Part shown: piece after piece, positions 61,047-64,000 of the stretch | Layout of the letters: each line of letters begins with the position of its first letter | Position numbering within the stretch: position 1 is the first letter of the stretch | Source of the DNA: an uncultured Paracoccaceae bacterium | Lineage (GTDB): Bacteria > Pseudomonadota > Alphaproteobacteria > Rhodobacterales > Rhodobacteraceae | DNA length: 64,000 bases | NCBI GenBank assembly: GCA_947500055.1 | Contig: CANMQO010000001.1 | Span: 558,001-622,000 of the forward strand | Direction: 5' to 3' | Translations under genes and position numbers: made by a program | Notes under the pieces: generated by a model | Told to the model about the DNA's origin: nothing | The model's database searches: none | Seen by the model: only the letters and a program-made list of their open reading frames with translations

Positions 61047-62111
61047 ATGATGAGGCTTGTGATTACGTTGATTGTGCTGGCGAGTGGCACTGCTGCTCAA
61101 GAGGTCACGACCGATGCTTTTGGCGTCGTGCCGACCGCCGATTTGGGAGAGCGCGCCAACTGGGCCGGGCTGCGCACCACATCGACCGGCGGAGCGATGA
61201 CGCAAAAACCGAAGGCGGTTGATGCAGCAATCCTCTTTGTTGGGCCTAAGAGTATCGTCGCCGGAATTGAACCGGGCCACGCTGTCGCGATCGGTTTGGA
61301 TGTCTTTGGAAATATGGTCGATGACGTGCCAACCGAGTTTGTTCTGGGGACAGGCGAAGAATCCAATATCACATCGCAGGATGGCATTGCTGACCTGCTT
61401 TTCACGCCACCGCCGCGTTCGGGTGTCTTCCTCGCGGGTGCGGATGTGGGCGGCGTACAATCAAGCCGCGCCGATTACCGGGTGACCGCGCATTTGGCGA
61501 CCGTGCAGCCCAAGTTTGCAGCGGACAATAACGCGGTTCTGCCGGAAACCTTTGCACAAATCTCGACTGATGTGCTGCTTGATAGCTATGGAAACATCGT
61601 CGACGATGGCGTCGGCCTTGTGACCATTCTGGAAGATGGGAACGGGCTGACGACGCTTTTGCCCACAGTCGTGCGCGATGGAGCCGCGCAAAGCAACTTG
61701 TTGACCCGCGACCTTTCGGGCGATGTATTCGGAAGCGTTGCATTGGCCGGAACGCGTGCTGAGGGCTTGCGCTTTGCGATCCAAGATATGGTGCTGACGG
61801 ATGCTGGTGCCTTCGCGATCTGGGCAGAGCCTTCGATCAATGCCGTCCATCTTCGAATAGGCCCGATGGAAACAGACGCGGGCTATCTTGTACCAGACGG
61901 TACGTCTGTCGCAGTGGACATCGTCGCGCGTGATCGCACCCGGCAAACCGTCGCAGGTTGGGTGCTTGACGGCTATGTGTCATTCCTGCTGTCAGTGGCG
62001 CCTGATAGCGCGCCTTTTGACGTGGCGCTCCAAGTTGGTGCAAACTCTGTAGAACGCCGCGTAGATGTGGCAGCTCAGCCCGAAAACTTGACGGTGAGAG
62101 GGGCGGAATGA
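61047..62111 (+). CDS. Secreted protein with Ig-like (invasin-type) domains
   Basis: 354 residues from MMRLVITLIVLASGTAAQ (signal peptide). Two or three repeats show the invasin/Ig-like pattern: LFVGPKSIVAGIEPGHAVAIGLDVFGN then FAQISTDVLLDSYGNIVDD, each followed by a beta-rich stretch. These domains mediate binding outside the cell. It starts 4 bases after the GT-C-like gene, and its end overlaps the GH-like gene. Role unknown, perhaps polymer binding or export. Confidence 0.72.
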   Translation: MMRLVITLIVLASGTAAQEVTTDAFGVVPTADLGERANWAGLRTTSTGGAMTQKPKAVDAAILFVGPKSIVAGIEPGHAVAIGLDVFGNMVDDVPTEFVLGTGEESNITSQDGIADLLFTPPPRSGVFLAGADVGGVQSSRADYRVTAHLATVQPKFAADNNAVLPETFAQISTDVLLDSYGNIVDDGVGLVTILEDGNGLTTLLPTVVRDGAAQSNLLTRDLSGDVFGSVALAGTRAEGLRFAIQDMVLTDAGAFAIWAEPSINAVHLRIGPMETDAGYLVPDGTSVAVDIVARDRTRQTVAGWVLDGYVSFLLSVAPDSAPFDVALQVGANSVERRVDVAAQPENLTVRGAE

Positions 62112-63604
62112 CACGGATTCTTGCATTTATCGCGCTCTTTTGCGTTTGCATTGGTGGCATCCTTTGGGGCGCCTCTGCCGCTTTGACAAAGGCCAGAGCA
62201 AGGACTGTGACCCATCAATACATCGCCGACGCGCTGGATGCCTTAAGCGAGCGGCCCAATCACGTCACATGGGGCGATCCGGAAACCCCGTTGGTGCGCT
62301 CCTTCACCCCCGGTGATGCGGGCATGATTGGACAGGCTATGACGGAAGCATGGTACGCCCTGACTTTGGCCCAGAACACCGGCGACGCAAGCATCTTGCG
62401 CGACAGTTTCAGCGGCGTAGCGCAGGACCGCGCAGAACGTTCGGTGGAAGACGCGAGCCTTGGCGGGCAGATGGTTGTTTTGGCTCAGAACGCGCGGCCG
62501 CAGTTTTACCATTTGGATGGGTCTGTCTTTCAGGCCGATGTTGAGATGCTTGTGGCGCGCTATTTGGTGGCGGGCGATAACCTGGCCTATTTCGAATTGG
62601 TCATGGACCAAGCCAAGTCCACGTTGATGAATGAAACAAATGGGTGGCGCGTTTATTCTCATGAACGCTATGCGGCCAAAGAAATGGACGCGTCGCCCAT
62701 TGGATGGGGTGGCGCGCCGATGGCGGGGATCAATTACTACCCTGCGGCCACCCCTTGGCAAAAGTTCTGGCCCGCCTTTGACGAAAACATCATCGCCCAA
62801 GACTTCGCGCGGATAAGCGATCTTGGTGCAACCACGGTACGTTTCTTTCTGACCACCGAGTATTTTGCAGACGCTGACACCCAGGAAGATGCATTGAACC
62901 GACTGACGACATTTCTGTTTCTTGCCGAAGAGGCTGGCTTGAAGGTCGTTCCGACACTGTTTGATCTCAAATACTCCTTCGACCCTACGGTCTGGGGGCA
63001 AGATTTGGCGACACTTCGGGCTGTTCTCCCGGTCTTTGCCGCATCACCCGCTGTTGTCATGGTGGATATCAAGAATGAGCCAGACCTGGACTTCGCTGCG
63101 CATGGACGCCCTGAAATACTCGCTTGGCTTCAGACTATGATCATACTCATGCGGATGGAGGCTCCAGATCTGCCGTTGACGATTGGGTGGTCCTCGTCAG
63201 ATGCGGCGCTCGCACTGGAGAATATGTTGGATGTGGTCACTTATCACGACTACGGTGAGATTGGCACGGCTTCTGCGCGCCTGTCTGCAGTTCAATCTGC
63301 AACGGACCGTCCCGTTATGATCACGGAAATCGGGGTGTCTTCCTATGAAATCAGCCTTGGATATCCTGGATCACCAGATGGACAGGCCGATGACTTAGGT
63401 AAGCGCCTGGATGCACTTGCCGCGGCCGACGGGATATTTGTGTGGACGCTCTATGATTTCCCGGCTGTCGATGCGTCGGCTGTTGGGGGGTCGGCTTGGG
63501 TGCAAAACCTGCAAGAACGTTTTGGTTTGTTCACGTCAGAGGGTGTGGCAAAGCCCGCGGCGAAAGTGGTCAGCCAAGCCTTTGATCGGCTTCTATCCCA
63601 GTAA
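62108..63604 (+). CDS. Membrane-anchored clan GH-A-like glycoside hydrolase
   Basis: 498 residues. N-terminal signal-anchor (about 4-25), a helical region (30-205), then a TIM-barrel-like region (about 205-490). Likely acid/base is E324 in VDIKNEPD and nucleophile is E407 in VMITEIGVSS, the two glutamates at the ends of strands 4 and 7 in clan GH-A. A GH5-like fold is suggested, but the family number is unknown. The polymer-cutting enzyme with GT genes suggests processing of an exopolysaccharide. ATG overlaps the previous stop. Confidence 0.72.
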   Translation: MTRILAFIALFCVCIGGILWGASAALTKARARTVTHQYIADALDALSERPNHVTWGDPETPLVRSFTPGDAGMIGQAMTEAWYALTLAQNTGDASILRDSFSGVAQDRAERSVEDASLGGQMVVLAQNARPQFYHLDGSVFQADVEMLVARYLVAGDNLAYFELVMDQAKSTLMNETNGWRVYSHERYAAKEMDASPIGWGGAPMAGINYYPAATPWQKFWPAFDENIIAQDFARISDLGATTVRFFLTTEYFADADTQEDALNRLTTFLFLAEEAGLKVVPTLFDLKYSFDPTVWGQDLATLRAVLPVFAASPAVVMVDIKNEPDLDFAAHGRPEILAWLQTMIILMRMEAPDLPLTIGWSSSDAALALENMLDVVTYHDYGEIGTASARLSAVQSATDRPVMITEIGVSSYEISLGYPGSPDGQADDLGKRLDALAAADGIFVWTLYDFPAVDASAVGGSAWVQNLQERFGLFTSEGVAKPAAKVVSQAFDRLLSQ

Positions 63605-63727
63605 CGAAACCTATCCTATGGTATATCCGGATGGCCCAATGAGGCGCAAAACTATGCGTAGTGTCGTTCCACCAAAGGTGCGAACTTGCGTAAGCCTGAT
63701 CCAAAGCCCCACACGTTAGGAATAGAT
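63605..63727. other. Intergenic gap in the polysaccharide cluster
   Basis: 123 bases between the hydrolase and glycosyltransferase genes. Small frames exist but none is convincing. A separate promoter is possible here. Confidence 0.3.
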
Positions 63728-64000
63728 ATGACACGTCCCCTTCGCATCGCCCTCGTTTCTGCATTCCCACCCGGCAAACAAAGCCTGAATGAATACGGTC
63801 TTCACTTGGCAATCGGTCTTGCCGCACGCGATGACGTTGCAGAAGTGACAGTGTTCGCAGACGCATTGCCCAGCGACCTGCCTGAACTGGATCTTGGCCC
63901 AAAGATCACGGTCAAGCGCTGCTGGTCGTTCAACAAGTTATCAACGCTGCCAAAACTGATCCGCACTTTGCGACAAACCAAAGCAGATGGTGCGATCTGG
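63728..64000 (+). CDS. Glycosyltransferase, N-terminal part, cut by window
   Basis: 91 residues are visible from MTRPLRIALVSAFPPGKQSLNEYG, a GT-B-fold start typical of GT4-type glycosyltransferases (the first strand and the G-x-x-x-Y acceptor loop). The gene continues beyond the window. It belongs to the same strand and cluster as the GT-C-like, Ig-like and hydrolase genes, which supports a polysaccharide or glycan function. Confidence 0.7.
   Translation, partial: MTRPLRIALVSAFPPGKQSLNEYGLHLAIGLAARDDVAEVTVFADALPSDLPELDLGPKITVKRCWSFNKLSTLPKLIRTLRQTKADGAIW

Noticed and set aside
1-64000. CRISPR array, rRNA operon or intact prophage
   Set aside because: No regularly spaced repeats, rRNA-like stretches, or phage structural genes were seen in the window.

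Overview
The window is GC-rich, densely coded DNA from a marine alphaproteobacterium, almost certainly a Rhodobacterales (roseobacter group) chromosome. The evidence is combined gene order and protein type: dgt / antiporter / argS / SPOR protein / nagZ / scpA-scpB; MerR / ihfA / fabH / plsX / rpmF / DUF177 with divergent bamE; the tellurite locus trgA-trgB-cysK known from Rhodobacter; a long-form dCTP deaminase; a single-cysteine DksA; and a dmdA-acuI pair for dimethylsulfoniopropionate (DMSP) use. The species cannot be named from the sequence.

Layout. 1-15.6 kb: housekeeping and stress genes (RlmI-like methyltransferase, PIN protein, M48 protease, VWA protein and MoxR ATPase, DUF2927 lipoprotein, DksA, flavin monooxygenase, exonuclease III, fatty acid hydroxylase, A-type Fe-S carrier, dGTPase, cation/proton antiporter, EEP hydrolase). 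15.8-26.8 kb: core operons argS-SPOR-nagZ-scpAB, dcd, tRNA-Pro(GGG), and the fatty acid/ribosome cluster read leftward. 26.8-32 kb: bamE, a gene-poor stretch with two small membrane proteins, an Rrf2 regulator with a carboxymuconolactone decarboxylase-family protein, an FMN riboswitch in front of a RibN-type transporter, and hemN behind a probable FnrL site. 32-39.7 kb: a GntR-type regulator and an orphan solute-binding protein, divergent from a tight gene string DUF2182-DUF1326-DinB-small zinc-ribbon protein-dmdA-acuI. 39.7-50 kb: photolyase, cyclopropane fatty acid synthase, trgA-trgB-cysK-MscS-AlaX-M35 peptidase, AI-2E transporter.

50.1-54 kb is accessory. A tRNA-Ser(GGA) is followed by an IS110-type transposase remnant and an IS91-family element with a tyrosine recombinase; both element genes carry lesions. 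54-64 kb holds the most interesting block. A hybrid histidine kinase and a periplasmic SUOX-fold-like protein diverge from a LuxR-type response regulator. That regulator is the first gene of a run encoding a 1030-residue GT-C-like membrane protein with a periplasmic tail, a secreted Ig-like protein, a membrane-anchored clan GH-A-like hydrolase and the start of a glycosyltransferase. This looks like a two-component-controlled envelope or exopolysaccharide system that I cannot match to a named pathway.

No rRNA genes, CRISPR arrays or intact prophage were seen.
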